This document shows positions 4,642 through 12,578 of a stretch of 24,034 bases of DNA, one piece after another; the first letter of the stretch is position 1, and every line of letters begins with the position of its first letter. The notes below the pieces were generated by a model. That model searched no databases. It was given only the letters and a program-made list of their open reading frames with translations, and was not told the DNA's origin. Made by a program: the position numbers and the translations under genes. The stretch is from a virus, in IMG/VR virus record IMGVR_UViG_3300046000_002606, positions 1-24,034 of that record. One strand, 5' to 3'.

Positions 4642-5037
4642 ATGGCTACCACTCCTCCATCTGCTTCAAACACTGCAGCCAAAGCTGCTAAATATCGTGA
4701 GATGGCTAAAGATAAGTCTTTGCCACAAGATGTTCGTAATGTCTATCTTGATAAAGCCAATGAGCTAGAGCAGGCGTCTTATAAGCCATCAATGGCTAAA
4801 GGGGGAATGGTGAAAAATGTTAAAATGTCTATGGGTGGTGCAATGATGAACTATGGAGGTATGGCTATGAAACAACCAATGATGGCTAAGGGTGGTGCTG
4901 TAGCCGCCAAGGCTCCTGCTAAGGGTGCTGCTAAAGGCATGTCTAAAGCTCCTTCTATTGTCATTGCTGTTGGTATGGCTAAGCCTTCTAAGAAGCCTAT
5001 GATGAATAAGGGTGGTTCTGTTAAAGGGAAGTGCTAA
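4642..5037 (+). CDS. Met/Lys/Gly-rich KGG-repeat protein (131 aa)
   Basis: I choose ATG 4642 (MATTPPSASNTAAKAAKYRE); ATG 4630 and upstream alternatives add only a few residues, and the GAAAG site favours 4642 only weakly. Residues 1-50 form a predicted helical domain (AKYREMAKDKSLPQDVRNVY). The remainder is low-complexity and very basic, with three copies of a MAKGG/MNKGG motif followed by a small residue and V, many methionines, and a C-terminal cysteine (GGSVKGKC). Such KGG proteins are familiar to me from aquatic phages as unannotated, possibly virion-associated, proteins. The basic, disordered character would suit DNA or capsid contact. Role unknown. Confidence 0.7.
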   Translation: MATTPPSASNTAAKAAKYREMAKDKSLPQDVRNVYLDKANELEQASYKPSMAKGGMVKNVKMSMGGAMMNYGGMAMKQPMMAKGGAVAAKAPAKGAAKGMSKAPSIVIAVGMAKPSKKPMMNKGGSVKGKC

Positions 5038-5039
5038 CA

Positions 5040-5600
5040 ATGGCTACTAAGACACGTTCAATGTTTGGTGAAGATAAACCAGTACAACGTAATAAAGAAT
5101 CTCGTGGTGGTGATGAGAAACCTAATCGTAGTCCCGGTCAAAGCAATGCTGCAAGAGCATTTCCTTCTGTTAAAGAAGATGTTGGAAAATCTGTTAGTGA
5201 AGATGTAAGGCGCATTCGTACAGGGATGGAACCAACTGGCAAAAGCGAACTTACTCGTTCTGCTCAACAGAATGCTGGTGGTCGTGCTGTTACTAGAATG
5301 GCTAGTCGTGCTGGTTATGCTGGTGCTGCTTTAGAGGCTGGATATGCTGCTGGTAGAAAGCTTGATGAAGAAACAGGTGTTGGTAAGAAGGCTGTAAATA
5401 ATTCGCAGGTTCTTAAAGAAGTGGCATCAAAGCTTTCTAAAAGCGACAGGGTTGAACTTTCTAAAGCTTCTAAAGAACGTCTTGCTGATATTGAAAACGA
5501 TGAAGCTTTGCGTAAAGTTGACAGTGAAAAAGAATATGCAAAAGGTGGTTATGTTAATTGTGGCGCATCAGTACCGCCTGCACAGAAAGCTAAGAAGTAA
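5040..5600 (+). CDS. KGG-tailed hypothetical protein (186 aa)
   Basis: The start is ATG 5040 (MATKTRSMFGEDKPVQRNKE), 2 bases after the previous stop, with AGGGAAG upstream as ribosome site. The first 80 residues are basic and polar, likely disordered. Residues about 85-120 (GGRAVTRMASRAGYAGAALEAGYAAGRKL) are small-residue-rich and could insert into a membrane or pack as a glycine-rich helix. A charged helical segment follows (SKLSKSDRVELSKASKERLADIENDE). Near the C-terminus is EYAKGGYVNCG, matching the KGG signature of the previous gene including a following cysteine. Possibly a minor virion protein; this is inference from context. Confidence 0.7.
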   Translation: MATKTRSMFGEDKPVQRNKESRGGDEKPNRSPGQSNAARAFPSVKEDVGKSVSEDVRRIRTGMEPTGKSELTRSAQQNAGGRAVTRMASRAGYAGAALEAGYAAGRKLDEETGVGKKAVNNSQVLKEVASKLSKSDRVELSKASKERLADIENDEALRKVDSEKEYAKGGYVNCGASVPPAQKAKK

Positions 5601-5601
5601 C

Positions 5602-5856
5602 ATGCCAATTAAACGAGGCTCTGAAGAGTTCTCTGGCTACAACAAACCTAAAGCAACTCCGTCACATCCCAGCAAGAGCCATGTTGTGTTGGCTAAAGAT
5701 GGTGATGTGGTGAAGCTCATTAGGTTTGGTCAGCAGGGTGTGCAAGGCAGTCCTGATGGTAGTAAGCGTAATGAGGCGTTTAAAGCTAGGCATGCTAAGA
5801 ACATTGATAAGGGTAAGATGTCTGCTGCTTATTGGGCAGATAAAGTTAAGTGGTAG
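5602..5856 (+). CDS. Conserved small phage protein, RFGQQG type (84 aa)
   Basis: Starting at ATG 5602 (MPIKRGSEEFSGYNKPKATP), one base after the upstream stop, this protein contains a beta-like core GDVVKLIRFGQQGVQGSP and a basic C-terminus with FKARHAKNIDKGKMSAAYWA. I recall this arrangement (VKLIRFGQQGVxG, then FKARHAKNI and SAAYWAxKVKW) as a recurrent family in podovirus-like phages and phage metagenomes, with no known function. A different frame at 5452-5856 starting earlier is not needed. The position among small basic proteins suggests a role in head assembly or DNA binding, unproven. Confidence 0.8.
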   Translation: MPIKRGSEEFSGYNKPKATPSHPSKSHVVLAKDGDVVKLIRFGQQGVQGSPDGSKRNEAFKARHAKNIDKGKMSAAYWADKVKW

Positions 5857-5859
5857 ATT

Positions 5860-6069
5860 ATGTTTATAGCTCAATATCTTCTTTGTATTGGCCTCTCTTG
5901 CACTGTTGTTGAATATCAAAACTGGCAAGTCTTTAAAGACAAAGAAAGCTGTGAAGCTAAAACAGAAGAGACAGTATTAGAGGTTGTTGCTTTGTTATCT
6001 GCTACTAACATAAAAGTGGCAGCTATCAGATGTGTTGATAAAAGTAATAGTAATGTTAAACATCGCTAA
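5860..6069 (+). CDS. Small protein with N-terminal hydrophobic segment (69 aa)
   Basis: MFIAQYLLCIGLSCTVVEYQ begins with about 17 mostly hydrophobic residues, then becomes polar and lysine/glutamate-rich. This could be a signal peptide; LLCIGLSC loosely resembles a lipobox, but no charged residue precedes it, so a lipoprotein is only possible. It starts 3 bases after the previous stop without a clear ribosome site, suggesting coupling. The mature part has two cysteines (one near KESCEAK and one near AIRCVDK) that could form a disulfide in the periplasm. Function unknown. Confidence 0.6.
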   Translation: MFIAQYLLCIGLSCTVVEYQNWQVFKDKESCEAKTEETVLEVVALLSATNIKVAAIRCVDKSNSNVKHR

Positions 6070-6076
6070 GTAATTT

Positions 6077-6253
6077 ATGGCTACTAAATCTAAAGTTAAT
6101 GCTGCTGGCAATTATACCAAACCCACAATGCGTAAAGCTTTGTTTGAAAAGATTAAAACTGGTAGCAGCGGTGGTGATGCTGGTGAATGGTCAGCTAGAA
6201 AAGCTCAGCTATTAGCAAAATCATATAAAGCAAAAGGTGGAGGTTATAAATAA
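6077..6253 (+). CDS. Small conserved KGG-tailed protein, WSARKAQ type (58 aa)
   Basis: ATG 6077 opens MATKSKVNAAGNYTKPTMRK and the protein ends YKAKGGGYK, with GDAGEWSARKAQLLAKSY in between. I recognise the pattern KPxMRKxLFxKIKxG, GGxxGxWSARKAQ and a GGGY(K/R) end as a widespread small family in phages and large DNA viruses (a domain of unknown function, possibly DUF5872; not verified). The stop shares one base with the next start (TAATG), and the next gene belongs to the same virus-associated pairing, so they probably act together. Highly basic; role unknown. Confidence 0.75.
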   Translation: MATKSKVNAAGNYTKPTMRKALFEKIKTGSSGGDAGEWSARKAQLLAKSYKAKGGGYK

Positions 6254-6486
6254 TGAAAGCTCCTCAGAAGTCTTTGAAGGATTGGGGAGATCAGAAATGG
6301 CAAACAAAGTCTGGTAAACCCTCGTCTGAAACAGGAGAGCGTTACTTGCCTGAGAAGGCCATCAAAGCTTTAACCTCTGCTGAGTATGCTGCCACAACCA
6401 AGGCCAAGCGTAAAGGCACAGCACAGGGTAAACAGTTTGTAGCACAGCCTAAGGGTGTGGCTAAGAAGACAGCTAATTTTAGATGA
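6253..6486 (+). CDS. Small basic conserved protein, KSGKPSSxTGERYLP type (77 aa)
   Basis: The protein opens MKAPQKSLKDWGDQKWQTKS and contains SGKPSSETGERYLPEKAIKA and a C-terminal AQGKQFVAQPKGVAKKT. I recall this as a conserved small protein that often sits right beside the WSARKAQ protein, as it does here, with one-base overlap. It has many lysines and few acidic residues, suggesting nucleic acid contact. No function is established to my knowledge. Codon use matches neighbours. Confidence 0.75.
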   Translation: MKAPQKSLKDWGDQKWQTKSGKPSSETGERYLPEKAIKALTSAEYAATTKAKRKGTAQGKQFVAQPKGVAKKTANFR

Positions 6487-6496
6487 GGAAATAACA

Positions 6497-6658
6497 ATGG
6501 CAACAATGACAAAGAAACAAACAAAGAAGGTGGCTACGGTAATGGGCGAGTTTAAGGACAAGGGATTGCATAGTGGTAAGGGTGGTCCTCTTGTTAAAAA
6601 CCCAAAGCAGGCCATTGCCATTGCTCTGTCTGAAGCTTCACGGATGAAGAAGAAATAA
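6497..6658 (+). CDS. Small basic protein, DUF6496-like (53 aa)
   Basis: ATG 6497 has a good GAGGAAA ribosome site; an earlier frame opening at 6455 would overlap the previous gene and lacks one. The sequence VMGEFKDKGLHSGKGGPLVK followed by NPKQAIAIALSEASRMKKK matches my memory of DUF6496: a short protein with (E)(F/Y)K.G.L.SG.G..VK..KQAIAIALSEA. Members occur in phages and bacteria; the function is unknown. It contains one KGG. It closes the small-gene cluster just before the virion protein genes. Confidence 0.8.
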   Translation: MATMTKKQTKKVATVMGEFKDKGLHSGKGGPLVKNPKQAIAIALSEASRMKKK

Positions 6659-6660
6659 TA

Positions 6661-7905
6661 ATGAGTATAACAAGCTATCCTTCAGTAGTTAGGCTTGCTG
6701 GTAATGGGGGCAATGCCGTTTCCTTTGACGGAACTGCTGTTGATGCTTTTGGTAGGCTTCGTGTAAGTCAACCATACACACTCTTTGATAGCCAGAATAG
6801 ATATGCTATTGACGGTCAGTTTAGCACATCAACCTCTGGTTCTGGAGCAGCTACTCATCTCCCTAATGAATCTTCAGTGAGTATGGATGTATCAGCTACT
6901 TCAGGTGATGAAGTGGTTAGACAGACCTTCCGAGTATTTCCATATCAACCGGGCAAGAGTTTGTTGTTGTTGGCTACATTTAAGATGAATCAAGCTAAGA
7001 CAAATCTTCGTCAACGAGTTGGTTATTTCAATACAGCTAATGGTGTGTTTTTAGAACAAGGTGCCAATGGTATTACATTTGTTTTAAGAACAGCTACGAG
7101 TGGTAGTGCTAGTGATGCTAGGTATGTAGACAAGGCTAGTTGGAATGGAGATAAACTAGATGGTACTGGTGCTAGTGGAATTACACTTGATCTTACTAAA
7201 ACACAAATATTGTTCTTAGACTTTGAATGGCTTGGTGTTGGTAGTGTTAGATGTGGTTTTGTCATTAATGGCAGTTTCATTGTTGCTCATACATTTCATA
7301 ATGCTAACGAGCAAACTTCTGTATATATGACTACAGCAATTCTTCCTGTTCGTTATGAAATTACTAACACTGGAACCACTACATCATCTTCAACACTAAA
7401 ACAGATTTGTTCTTCCATTATGTCTGAGGGTGGTTATGAAGCAGTATCACAAGAACACTCAGCTAGGATGGTGTCTGCTACATCTGGAACATACATAACA
7501 ACAACGTTTAAACCATTAGTGTCTATTAGGTTGGCTTCAACAGCATTAGGTGCTGTAGTGCTTCCATATAATTTAAACTTCTTACCAACCACCTCAGACA
7601 ATTATGAGTTGGCTTTATTTAAAAATACTACACTGACAACACCAACATGGACAGCAGTTGCTTCAGACGCTAATGTAGAGCAAGACTTAGTTTCTACTTC
7701 TATGTCTGGTGGAACAATTGTATATAGTGAATTCACTACAGGAAAATCAGGAAGAGTACCATTGGCTACAGGTTCTGGTTACAACTGGGACTTACAGATT
7801 GGTGTTTCTTTAACTAGCGTTAGTGATATTTATACATTAGCTGCTAGAACAATATCGGGGACTGGTGGTGGTATTGGTTCTTTTTCTTTCTACGACTTAA
7901 CATGA
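6661..7905 (+). CDS. Probable virion structural protein, DAFGRLRVS type (414 aa)
   Basis: It begins MSITSYPSVVRLAGNGGNAV and carries DAFGRLRVSQPYTLFDSQ at residues 28-45, a segment I have repeatedly seen in large structural proteins of cyanophages and other aquatic phages. The rest is Ser/Thr/Gly-rich and beta-strand-like with no enzyme motif, consistent with a tail appendage, fibre or baseplate-like component. It sits 2 bases after the previous stop and overlaps the next gene by 4 bases (ATGA). The start lacks a strong ribosome site (AAGAAGAAATAATA upstream). Whether it is a receptor-binding protein cannot be told from sequence. Confidence 0.7.
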   Translation: MSITSYPSVVRLAGNGGNAVSFDGTAVDAFGRLRVSQPYTLFDSQNRYAIDGQFSTSTSGSGAATHLPNESSVSMDVSATSGDEVVRQTFRVFPYQPGKSLLLLATFKMNQAKTNLRQRVGYFNTANGVFLEQGANGITFVLRTATSGSASDARYVDKASWNGDKLDGTGASGITLDLTKTQILFLDFEWLGVGSVRCGFVINGSFIVAHTFHNANEQTSVYMTTAILPVRYEITNTGTTTSSSTLKQICSSIMSEGGYEAVSQEHSARMVSATSGTYITTTFKPLVSIRLASTALGAVVLPYNLNFLPTTSDNYELALFKNTTLTTPTWTAVASDANVEQDLVSTSMSGGTIVYSEFTTGKSGRVPLATGSGYNWDLQIGVSLTSVSDIYTLAARTISGTGGGIGSFSFYDLT

Positions 7906-8234
7906 TAACTAAAAATAGAACGCTAGGTAAAGAACTAACGACAAGTAATATTGTTGTCTACACCGCCCCTGTTAGACGTACTTCTGAAATTACTAGCATC
8001 GTTGTATCTAACAGTTTAAACACCACCGTCACCTTCTCATTAGACTGGTACGATTCTGTTAGTTCAACCTACTACACAATAGCTGAGCAAGTTCCAATGT
8101 ATGGACGTAGTGTTATTCAACTAACTAACGGTTTCACCCTGCAACAAAACGATGTAATCAGAGGGCTTGCTAGTAGCAACTCTGCAATCACAGTGTCAAT
8201 TAAAGCTGAAGAACTTTATTCAGTAGTAACTTAA
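7902..8234 (+). CDS. Small beta-rich probable virion protein (110 aa)
   Basis: This protein, opening MITKNRTLGKELTTSNIVVY, is dominated by alternating hydrophobic and Ser/Thr residues (EITSIVVSNSLNTTVTFSLD, QNDVIRGLASSNSAITVSIK), indicating an all-beta sandwich like phage head decoration or tail accessory proteins. It is translationally coupled to the 414-aa gene by an ATGA overlap, suggesting the two products are partners. It ends 8 bases before the small terminase. No specific family assigned. Confidence 0.65.
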   Translation: MITKNRTLGKELTTSNIVVYTAPVRRTSEITSIVVSNSLNTTVTFSLDWYDSVSSTYYTIAEQVPMYGRSVIQLTNGFTLQQNDVIRGLASSNSAITVSIKAEELYSVVT

Positions 8235-8242
8235 GGAAAAAC

Positions 8243-8611
8243 ATGGCTAAAGAATTATCAGAAATGCACAAGAAGTTTCTTGAAGTTTTGTTTGACGAAG
8301 CAGGCGGTAACATTAACGTTGCTAAAGAGCTTGCTGGTTTCTCTCGTGGCTATAGCACTCGTCAGCTAACCAACTATCTCAAAGAAGAGATTATTGATGC
8401 TACCCAACTCTACATTGCAATGAATGCCCCTAAAGCTGCTTATGCTGTAGTTGGCGCTATTGACGATCCTACACAGCTTGGTATTAAAGAAAAGATTAAT
8501 GCTGCTAAAGACTTTCTTGATCGTGCTGGTTTTGTTAAGACAGAGAAGGTGGTTGTTGAAGCAACCAATGGTGTAATGATATTACCTGCGAAAGACCGCG
8601 AGGAAGACTGA
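8243..8611 (+). CDS. terS: Terminase small subunit
   Basis: The small terminase recognises phage DNA and stimulates the large subunit at packaging initiation. The protein (122 aa) begins MAKELSEMHKKFLEVLFDEA; residues 1-55 (helix, GGNINVAKELAGF, STRQLTNYLKEEI) look like the N-terminal helix-turn-helix domain common to small terminases. The middle is helical (APKAAYAVVGAIDDPTQLGI), suggesting the oligomerisation core, and the tail has GVMILPAKD. It is followed at once by the terminase-associated ORFs. Length is within the usual range. It has a good AAGGA site 6 bases upstream of the ATG. Its stop and the next ATG share one base. Confidence 0.75.
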   Translation: MAKELSEMHKKFLEVLFDEAGGNINVAKELAGFSRGYSTRQLTNYLKEEIIDATQLYIAMNAPKAAYAVVGAIDDPTQLGIKEKINAAKDFLDRAGFVKTEKVVVEATNGVMILPAKDREED

Positions 8612-9075
8612 TGAGTGGTTTAGGGGCGTGGGTGCTTCCACAGCCAATAGATACAACAACATATGTTAGCATCCCAAAAATAGGAAGAACTGTTCCGTTT
8701 GGTTATAAAGAAGGGGTTGATGATGGTTGGCTTGACCCCATACCAAACGAGCTTGAGGCGTTAGAGAAAGCTAAGAAGCATTTAAAGCAGTATTCATCTA
8801 GAGATGTTGCAGCATGGTTGAGTAAGCTAACTGGTAGAACAATATCTCACGTAGGTTTGTTGAAACGAATCAAAGATGAACAGTCCCGTAAAAGAAAATC
8901 TGCAACTTATCGCAAGCTTGCCCAGCGCTACGAGGAAGCGCTTAGGAAGGCCGAAGAGTACGAGCAGCGCCTCGGCGTCAAAGAAGAAGACCCCTACCTC
9001 AGCAGCGACAAATATAGAAAGCTCAGAGCCAGTTTTGACAGTGGCACCCTTGGAGACTCAGAACATTGTATTTAA
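8611..9075 (+). CDS. DNA-binding-like ORF upstream of and overlapping TerL (154 aa)
   Basis: ATG 8611 has a GAGGAAG site and overlaps the terS stop. Residues about 28-100 run VPFGYKEGVDDGWLDPIPNE, SSRDVAAWLSKLTGRTISHV and GLLKRIKDEQSRKRK, which reads as a helix-turn-helix domain. A highly charged coiled helix follows (YRKLAQRYEEALRKAEEYEQ). I recall this VPFGY...RDVAxWL...TGRxISHxGL segment as the N-terminal part of large terminases in related phages (memory, not verified). Here it is in a different frame from the ATPase and overlaps it by 200 bases. Either it is an independent accessory packaging protein, or it is joined to TerL by a +1 frameshift. Confidence 0.7.
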   Translation: MSGLGAWVLPQPIDTTTYVSIPKIGRTVPFGYKEGVDDGWLDPIPNELEALEKAKKHLKQYSSRDVAAWLSKLTGRTISHVGLLKRIKDEQSRKRKSATYRKLAQRYEEALRKAEEYEQRLGVKEEDPYLSSDKYRKLRASFDSGTLGDSEHCI

Positions 9076-10453
9076 ACCCAATGCTGGCCCTCAGTCAGTC
9101 TTTCTAGCAGCTTCTGAGCGTGAGGTTTTGTATGGCGGTAGTGCTGGTGGTGGTAAAAGCTATGCCATGTTAGCTGATCCTTTGCGATATATGGGTCATC
9201 CACAATTCTCTGGTTTGTTGTTGCGGCATACAACCGAAGAACTTCGTGAACTTATCTGGAAATCTCAGGAGATGTATCCCAAGATTTACCCCGGTATTAA
9301 ATGGAGTGAGCGTAAGATGCAATGGCAGGCTCCTTCAGGGGCTAGATTGTGGATGTCATACCTAGATAGGGACGAAGATGTGCTTCGTTATCAGGGACTA
9401 GCCTTTAGTTGGATTGGTTTTGACGAACTTACGCAGTGGCATACGCCGTTTGCATGGAACTATATGCGTTCGCGGCTTCGTACTCCTGCAGCAGACCTTC
9501 CTATTTTCATGAGAGCAACGACAAATCCGGGTGGGCCGGGTCATGCTTGGGTGAAAAAGATGTTTATTGACCCTTCGCCTGCTAGAAAAGCTTTCAATGC
9601 CACCGATATTGAAACAGGGCAGACAATGTTGTACCCAAAAGGCCACAGCAAAGAGGGTTTACCCCTGTTTAAACGTAGGTTTATACCAGCAATGCTGGCG
9701 GACAATCCTTATTTGGCAGAATCTGGTGATTATGAAACCATGTTGTTGTCTTTGCCAGAACAACAACGCAAGCAATTGCTAGAAGGCAACTGGGATGTGG
9801 CTGAAGGTGCAGCATTTCCAGAGTTTAATAGAACTATTCACGTTGTTGAGCCTTTTGACATTCCACAAAACTGGACTAGGTTTAGGTCAGGCGATTATGG
9901 GTATGGAAGCTACAGCGCAATAGTGTGGTTTGCTGTGTCTCCTAGCGATCAACTCATAATTTATAGGGAATTATATGTATCTAAAGTTATTGCTATTGAT
10001 TTAGCTAAGATGATTAATCAAATTGAAGCAAAAGATGGGATAATTAGGTATGGTGTTTTAGACAGTAGCTGCTGGGCTAAGCGTGGTGATAACGGCCCCT
10101 CCATTGCTGAGCAAATGATACTGGAGGGCTGTCGTTGGCGTCCTGCTGATCGTAGTGCTGGTAGTAGGGTTGCTGGTAAGCAGCAGTTACATAGGCGATT
10201 ACAGACTGATCCATTTACAAATATGCCTAAAATGGTTATAACAAGTAACTGTATTAATGTTATTGCTCAATTACCTGTAATACCATTAGACAAAAGAAAT
10301 CCTGAAGACATTGACACTAAATCAGAAGACCATTTGTATGACGCTATTAGGTATGGTATTATGAGTAGACCGCGTAGTAGTATTTGGGACTATAATCCTA
10401 CTACTTCAAAGGCATCAGGAATGCCTATGGCTGATAAAACTTTTGGCTATTGA
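8876..10453 (+). CDS. terL: Terminase large subunit (ATPase and nuclease)
   Basis: The enzyme translocates DNA into the prohead and cuts it. Walker A is GGSAGGGKS (residues 87-95), Walker B WIGFDE (179-184), and a coupling motif ATTNPGG lies at 214-220. The nuclease domain shows the expected acids: GDYG near D340, VLDSS near D396 and DHLYDAIRY near D489. Length (525 aa) is usual. The frame is open only from 8864; ATG 8876 has no ribosome site, and no other ATG precedes Walker A, so the true N-terminus is uncertain. The first 60 residues are Ser/Thr/Lys-rich (GRPKSTSSASASKKKTPTS). They overlap the upstream ORF in another frame, so the protein may be a frameshift product. Confidence 0.95.
   Translation: MNSPVKENLQLIASLPSATRKRLGRPKSTSSASASKKKTPTSAATNIESSEPVLTVAPLETQNIVFKPNAGPQSVFLAASEREVLYGGSAGGGKSYAMLADPLRYMGHPQFSGLLLRHTTEELRELIWKSQEMYPKIYPGIKWSERKMQWQAPSGARLWMSYLDRDEDVLRYQGLAFSWIGFDELTQWHTPFAWNYMRSRLRTPAADLPIFMRATTNPGGPGHAWVKKMFIDPSPARKAFNATDIETGQTMLYPKGHSKEGLPLFKRRFIPAMLADNPYLAESGDYETMLLSLPEQQRKQLLEGNWDVAEGAAFPEFNRTIHVVEPFDIPQNWTRFRSGDYGYGSYSAIVWFAVSPSDQLIIYRELYVSKVIAIDLAKMINQIEAKDGIIRYGVLDSSCWAKRGDNGPSIAEQMILEGCRWRPADRSAGSRVAGKQQLHRRLQTDPFTNMPKMVITSNCINVIAQLPVIPLDKRNPEDIDTKSEDHLYDAIRYGIMSRPRSSIWDYNPTTSKASGMPMADKTFGY
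8992..8995 (+). other. Candidate +1 ribosomal slip site (CCC-T)
   Basis: In the 8611 frame, GAC CCC TAC lies at 8989-8997. A +1 slip on CCC (to CCT) would continue ACC TCA GCA in the TerL frame, joining ...GVKEEDP to TSAATNIESS. CCC followed by U is a known +1-prone context. No stop codon adjoins the site to stimulate it, so evidence is limited to frame offset and motif. Confidence 0.3.
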
Positions 10454-10466
10454 TATTAAGGAAAAC

Positions 10467-12578
10467 ATGGCAACGAAACAAACACAATATACGCCAGATA
10501 CTTCTTTAGCGCTAGCAGATGCTAAGAATGTTGGTGACCCTTTGGGGTTTAAGGGAAACTCTCTTATTGCTTTTATGAGGGAACGATTTACTCGCTCCGA
10601 AGAAGGTCGTCGCGCTGATGAAATTCGTTGGCTTCGTGCCTATCGAAACTATCGTGGTTTGTACGGACCCGATGTTCAATTCACCGAAACTGAAAAGTCT
10701 CGGGTGTTTATTAAAGTTACAAAGACCAAGACACTTGCCACTTACGGGCAAATTGTTGATGTGTTGTTGTCTAACAATAAGTTTCCGATTAGCATTGATC
10801 CTTCGGTATTGCCAGATGGTATTGTTGCTGATGTTCATTTTGATCCTAAAGAGCCGCCTTCTGAAGAAAAACAAAAGTTAAATATTCCTTATGGTGAAAA
10901 AGGAAGTGCAGGAATCACTGCAGACTTTAACCTAGACACGCTTGAAGAGCTTCTTGGTTCAATGAAAGATGAACTCAAAGACTTGCCGGGATTAAAAGAA
11001 GGCCCCGGTGTAACACCAACATCAATTACTTTTAGTCCAGCTATGGTGGCTGCTAAGAAGATGGAAAAGAAAATTCATGACCAGCTTAATGAAAGCAATG
11101 CGTCGAAGCATCTTCGTTCTGTTGCTTTTGAAATGGCCCTGTTTGGTACGGGGGTAATGAAAGGGCCTTTTGGTACAAATAAGGAATACCCATATTGGCA
11201 AGAAGATGGCAAATACAATCCTCTGATTAAAACTGTACCAGAGCTTTCTAGCGTTTCTATTTGGAACTTCTATTGGGACACTGACGCTAATAACACTGAC
11301 GAATGTCAATATGTAATTGAACGACACAAACTTAATCGTTCACAGATGAGAGCGTTGAAACGGCGTCCGTTCTTTCGTAGCAAAGTTATTGACGAAGTTA
11401 TTGAAGAAGGAGAATCGTATACAAAGAAATATTGGGAAGACGATCTAAAAGACTTTGCTCCAAACTTTGGTATTGATCGGTTTGAAGTGTTGGAATATTG
11501 GGGTAATGTCGATATTGAAATGTTGATTGAAAACGACATTGATATTCCCGCAGACCTTGAAAATGAAGGAGAGCTACAAGCAAACATCTGGTATTGTAAC
11601 AATAAGATTATTAGGCTTGTGTTGAATCCTTTCAAGCCATCAAAGATTCCATACTATGCTGTGCCGTATGAGTTAAATCCATATTCTCTAGCAGGCGTTG
11701 GTGTTGGTGAAAACATGGACGACACACAGACTCTGATGAACGGCTTTATGCGTATGGCTGTTGATAATGCTGTGTTGTCTGGTAATTTGGTTTTTGAAAT
11801 TGACGAAACCAATCTAGTCCCCGGACAAGACTTTTCAGTTCATCCGGGTAAAGTGTTTCGCAGACAAGGCGGCGCACCGGGTCAAAGCTTGTTTGGTACA
11901 AAGTTTCCTAACGTAGCTCAAGAGAATTTGCAACTGTTCGATAAAGCTCGTCAGCTTGCTGATGAATCTACAGGGGTTCCTTCCTTCTCTCATGGACAGA
12001 CAGGAGTGTCTGGTGTAGGTCGCACAGCCTCTGGTATTTCCATGTTGATGAACGCTGCCTCTGGCAGTGTTAAAACAGTAATTAAAAATATTGATGATTA
12101 TTTGCTTGGCCCAATTGGTAAAGCATACTTTAACTTCAATATGCAGTTTGATTACGATCCTGAAATTAAAGGAGACTTGGAAGTTAATGCTCGTGGTACA
12201 GAAAGCTTAATGGCTAACGAGGTTCGTAGTCAACGATTGATGCAGTTCTTGCAAATTGCTAGTCAGCCCTCTCTTGCTCCCTTTGCTAAGTTTCCTTACA
12301 TCATTCGTGAAATTGCTAAGAGCATGGAGCTTGATCCAGAAAAGGTTACTAACAACATGGATGAGGCAATGAAGCAAGCAGCTTTGCTTCAGCAACAACA
12401 AGCTCCTGCAGCATCACCACCCGGAGCACCCCCCTCACAGGGCGTAGCAGGCCCACCAAGCGTTGCAGATCAGACAGGCGGTGGTGGTGGCAACATTGGC
12501 GTTGGAGCGCCTCCTGAGCCGGGAATGCAGGGCTTCTCTGCCGCTCCTCCTGCTCCTGCACCGGGTCCAATGGCATGA
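10467..12578 (+). CDS. Portal protein (head-tail connector), 703 aa
   Basis: The portal ring sits at one capsid vertex, is the DNA channel and docks the terminase. The identity rests on position directly after TerL, size, and segments such as FMRERFTRSEEGRRADEIRW near the N-terminus, NIWYCNNKIIRLVLNPF and KIPYYAVPYELNPYSLAGVG in the middle, and STGVPSFSHGQTGVSGVGRT, all usual for the large podovirus-type portals. I start at ATG 10467 with AAGGAA upstream, 13 bases after TerL's stop; an in-frame TTG at 10443 is inside TerL. The final 80 residues are Pro/Ala/Gly/Gln-rich (PPGAPPSQGVAGPPS), a probable disordered tail. The stop overlaps the next ATG. Confidence 0.85.
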   Translation: MATKQTQYTPDTSLALADAKNVGDPLGFKGNSLIAFMRERFTRSEEGRRADEIRWLRAYRNYRGLYGPDVQFTETEKSRVFIKVTKTKTLATYGQIVDVLLSNNKFPISIDPSVLPDGIVADVHFDPKEPPSEEKQKLNIPYGEKGSAGITADFNLDTLEELLGSMKDELKDLPGLKEGPGVTPTSITFSPAMVAAKKMEKKIHDQLNESNASKHLRSVAFEMALFGTGVMKGPFGTNKEYPYWQEDGKYNPLIKTVPELSSVSIWNFYWDTDANNTDECQYVIERHKLNRSQMRALKRRPFFRSKVIDEVIEEGESYTKKYWEDDLKDFAPNFGIDRFEVLEYWGNVDIEMLIENDIDIPADLENEGELQANIWYCNNKIIRLVLNPFKPSKIPYYAVPYELNPYSLAGVGVGENMDDTQTLMNGFMRMAVDNAVLSGNLVFEIDETNLVPGQDFSVHPGKVFRRQGGAPGQSLFGTKFPNVAQENLQLFDKARQLADESTGVPSFSHGQTGVSGVGRTASGISMLMNAASGSVKTVIKNIDDYLLGPIGKAYFNFNMQFDYDPEIKGDLEVNARGTESLMANEVRSQRLMQFLQIASQPSLAPFAKFPYIIREIAKSMELDPEKVTNNMDEAMKQAALLQQQQAPAASPPGAPPSQGVAGPPSVADQTGGGGGNIGVGAPPEPGMQGFSAAPPAPAPGPMA

